Shown piece after piece: positions 62,221 to 64,000 of a stretch of 64,000 nucleotides of DNA; the stretch's first letter is position 1; each line of letters starts with the position of its first letter. A program made the position numbers and the translations under genes. This DNA is from Dyella dinghuensis (GTDB lineage Bacteria > Pseudomonadota > Gammaproteobacteria > Xanthomonadales > Rhodanobacteraceae). The notes under the pieces were generated by a model, which worked only from the letters and a program-made list of their open reading frames with translations, searched no databases and was not told the DNA's origin. Location of the stretch: the NCBI RefSeq assembly GCF_003977615.1, contig NZ_RYZR01000006.1:593247-657246 (forward strand), in the 5' to 3' direction.

Positions 62221-63521
62221 AACATCGCTTCATCATGCTCGTTCTGGCCATGCTTGGCTTGGCTGCCTGTGCGCAATCGCCGGTTGTTGCGAGAACCGGC
62301 GACCAAGCGAACGCGATTCAATCCGCAGCAACGAGCGTGTCGTCGATGAGCAGCCAGCGCGACATTGTGCTGGCCGTAGCGAACCCGGTTGAGCCGCCGG
62401 CCACGCATGCCGGCTCCACGTTGCTGGGCTACACGCCACCGGGATTCTATGGTGCAGGCCAGCGTGCGGTTTCCGATCTCACGTCGTTGAAGCAAAACTA
62501 TGGACTGCGCGAAGTATCGGGTTGGCCGATCAAGGCGTTGAACCTTTATTGCGTTGTGCTGGAAATGCCACCCGGCACGTCGCGTGATGATTTGCTGAAA
62601 AAACTCGCGAAGGACAGCCGCGTAAAACTCGCGCAGCCGCTGAACGATTATGCCGTCTATGCCGATGCGACACCGCAGGACGCCCCGCACTACAACGATC
62701 CCTACGTCAATCTTCAGCGTGGCTTCGTCGAAACGAATGCTGCGCTTGCGCAGACGGTGAGTCAGGGCAGTGGCGTGCACATTGCCGTGATCGACACTGG
62801 CGCCGATACGTCACATCCCGATCTGCAAGGCCGCATTCACGACAAGCAGAATCTGGTGGATGACGACGCGGCGGCGTTCAATCACGATAGCCACGGCACC
62901 GAAGTGGCGGGCATTATCGCCGCGGATGCCGACAACCACCAAGGCATCGTCGGCATCGCACCGAAGGCGATACTCAGTGTGTACAAGGCATGCTGGTACG
63001 ACACCGGCGATGCAGGTGCGCGCTGCAATACATTTACGCTGGCCAAGGCGCTGGCGGCAGTCATCGATACCGACGCACGCATTATCAATTTGAGTCTCGG
63101 CGGGCCTGCCGATCCGTTGCTGGACAAACTGCTCGATCAGTTGCTGGATCAAGGGCGCATTGTCGTGACCGCATTGCCGCCAAGTGGAAATCGCGATGGA
63201 TTTCCGGACAGCGCGCCGGGCGTTATCGTCGTGCGTGTCGCCGGCACCTCGCAGGCGTCGCCAGGTATTTTGAGCGCGCCGGGAACCGACATTCTTACAA
63301 CACAGCCTGGCGGCGGTTATGACTTCACGTCCGGATCATCCATGTCGGCCGCGCATGTCAGCGGCATTGTTGCGTTGATGCTTTCGCTCTCGCCCAAGCT
63401 CGATGCACAGCAAGTGCGCGACGTGTTGCTTCGAACCAGCAAAGTTTCCAATGGCATGCTTCAGGTGAACGCCGCTTCTGCCGTAGATGCGTTGCGCGAC
63501 ACACCCAACACCCATCACTGA
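62217..63521 (+). CDS. Subtilisin-like (S8) serine protease, lipoprotein
   Basis: 434 residues. A lipoprotein signal (MLVLAMLGLAAC, cysteine near 18) is followed by a propeptide-like domain (about 110-150: VVLEMPPGTSRDDLLKKLAKDSRVKLAQPL) and the catalytic domain with Asp193 (VIDTGAD), His226 (HDSHGTEVAG) and Ser375 (GSSMSAAH). The segment around Ser reads SSMSAAH instead of the usual TSMAxPH. The reading frame continues upstream to 61614 through the anti-sigma gene in another frame, but ATG 62217, overlapping the anti-sigma stop, is the natural start. Located in the envelope; substrate unknown. Confidence 0.88.
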   Translation: MKHRFIMLVLAMLGLAACAQSPVVARTGDQANAIQSAATSVSSMSSQRDIVLAVANPVEPPATHAGSTLLGYTPPGFYGAGQRAVSDLTSLKQNYGLREVSGWPIKALNLYCVVLEMPPGTSRDDLLKKLAKDSRVKLAQPLNDYAVYADATPQDAPHYNDPYVNLQRGFVETNAALAQTVSQGSGVHIAVIDTGADTSHPDLQGRIHDKQNLVDDDAAAFNHDSHGTEVAGIIAADADNHQGIVGIAPKAILSVYKACWYDTGDAGARCNTFTLAKALAAVIDTDARIINLSLGGPADPLLDKLLDQLLDQGRIVVTALPPSGNRDGFPDSAPGVIVVRVAGTSQASPGILSAPGTDILTTQPGGGYDFTSGSSMSAAHVSGIVALMLSLSPKLDAQQVRDVLLRTSKVSNGMLQVNAASAVDALRDTPNTHH

Positions 63522-63564
63522 TCGGCTCCCCGTCGTTTAAAAACTCCACCGAAGGAAATGAGCG

Positions 63565-64000
63565 GTGAACGTTGCCCTTTCTTTGCAAAACTTTCCCCAA
63601 ACGCTTCGCCCCATGCCCGATGTTGCTGGCCAAGCGCAGCCGCATCTGGCCGGAGCGCTGGACTGGGTAGGCATGGACGGTATCGAAGTGCCGGTGCGTT
63701 TCGACGCGGGCGACGGCGATGTGCAGCGCGCGAGCGCGCAGGTCGGCGCCTTCGTCAATCTCACCCGGCCCGACAAGCGCGGCATTCACATGTCGCGTCT
63801 TTATCTGCTGGTCGATGAATATCTGAGCAGCACGACCGTCGATGCGGCGATGCTTGAATCCTTGCTGCGCGCGTTTCTGGATTCCCACAAGGATCTGGCC
63901 GATCGCGCGCGCATCAGTATCCGGTTCGACCAGCTTGTGCGCCGCGCCGCCTTGCGCAGCGACAACAGCGGCTGGCGCGCCTATCCGGTTTCCATCGAAG
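63565..64000 (+). CDS. folE2: GTP cyclohydrolase FolE2 (type IB), N-terminal part
   Basis: 145 residues visible, cut by the window end. GTG 63565 with AAGGAA upstream is chosen. The words MPDVAGQAQPHLAGALDWVGMDGIEVPVRF (in pieces), then AFVNLTRPDKRGIHMSRLYLLVDEYLS, are close to FolE2, where the GIHMSRLY block lies near the metal site. FolE2 makes dihydroneopterin triphosphate and replaces FolE, often in zinc limitation. It follows the S8 protease gene by 43 bases; no Zur box is visible. Confidence 0.9.
   Translation, partial: MNVALSLQNFPQTLRPMPDVAGQAQPHLAGALDWVGMDGIEVPVRFDAGDGDVQRASAQVGAFVNLTRPDKRGIHMSRLYLLVDEYLSSTTVDAAMLESLLRAFLDSHKDLADRARISIRFDQLVRRAALRSDNSGWRAYPVSIE

Overview
The window looks like a chromosomal segment of a gammaproteobacterium of the Xanthomonadales, most plausibly Rhodanobacteraceae (the Dyella, Luteibacter and Rhodanobacter group). 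This rests on overall gene content: paired tripartite efflux operons, an isoamylase close to the Pseudomonas enzyme, double-hairpin C/G-rich repeats of the REPIN type, an ECF, anti-sigma and subtilisin trio, and FolE2. The genus is an inference from memory; no search was run. Base composition looks G+C-rich overall and, by eye, AT-richer across much of 33.9-57 kb.

Layout. 1-8.4 kb: the 5' part of an Lhr-type helicase gene on the minus strand, carrying an in-frame palindromic repeat; an AraC regulator; a structured intergenic element; a self-contained MarR and EmrAB-type efflux operon with its own outer-membrane channel (2.8-7.6 kb); and a PagL-like lipid A deacylase. 8.7-17.3 kb: a LysR gene with a His-tailed DMT permease, divergent from a complete RND efflux operon. 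17.3-33.8 kb: a secreted isoamylase, a DUF4142 protein, a MarR-FUSC pair, a PdxI/YdbC-like reductase with divergent LysR, an RhtA-like exporter, a secreted lipase, two lysozyme-inhibitor-like proteins (LprI-type and MliC-type), AraC and LysR regulators, a truncated FUSC fragment, an Lrp gene coupled to a degenerate GGDEF gene, and a GST.

33.9-57.4 kb: a large polysaccharide and tailoring island. The right half (57358 down to 49080, minus) is a chain of overlapping or nearly abutting genes for a 3-acetamido-3,6-dideoxy-sugar (FdtA-like, FdtB-like and a PglD/NeuD-type acetyltransferase) plus Wzx, Wzy, Wzz, a GT2, a FemAB-like acyltransferase and a beta-propeller glycosidase-like protein. The same strand continues with two methyltransferases, an amidohydrolase, a B12-type radical SAM enzyme and two GT4 glycosyltransferases. 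The left half holds an HprK-like kinase, an ABC exporter, a methyltransferase and a flavin-reductase-like protein (minus), and a second B12-type radical SAM enzyme followed by an NTP_transf_5 nucleotidyltransferase (plus). This mix of kinase, nucleotidyltransferase, two radical SAM enzymes and exporter next to a Wzx/Wzy locus matches no pathway I can name and is the best candidate for an undescribed system.

57.6-64 kb: a cytochrome group (b561-type, a CxxCH outer-membrane barrel, a soluble cytochrome c), an outer-membrane protein, an ECF sigma, anti-sigma and S8 protease trio coupled by ATGA overlaps, and the start of folE2. I saw no rRNA, tRNA, CRISPR array, transposase or phage gene.
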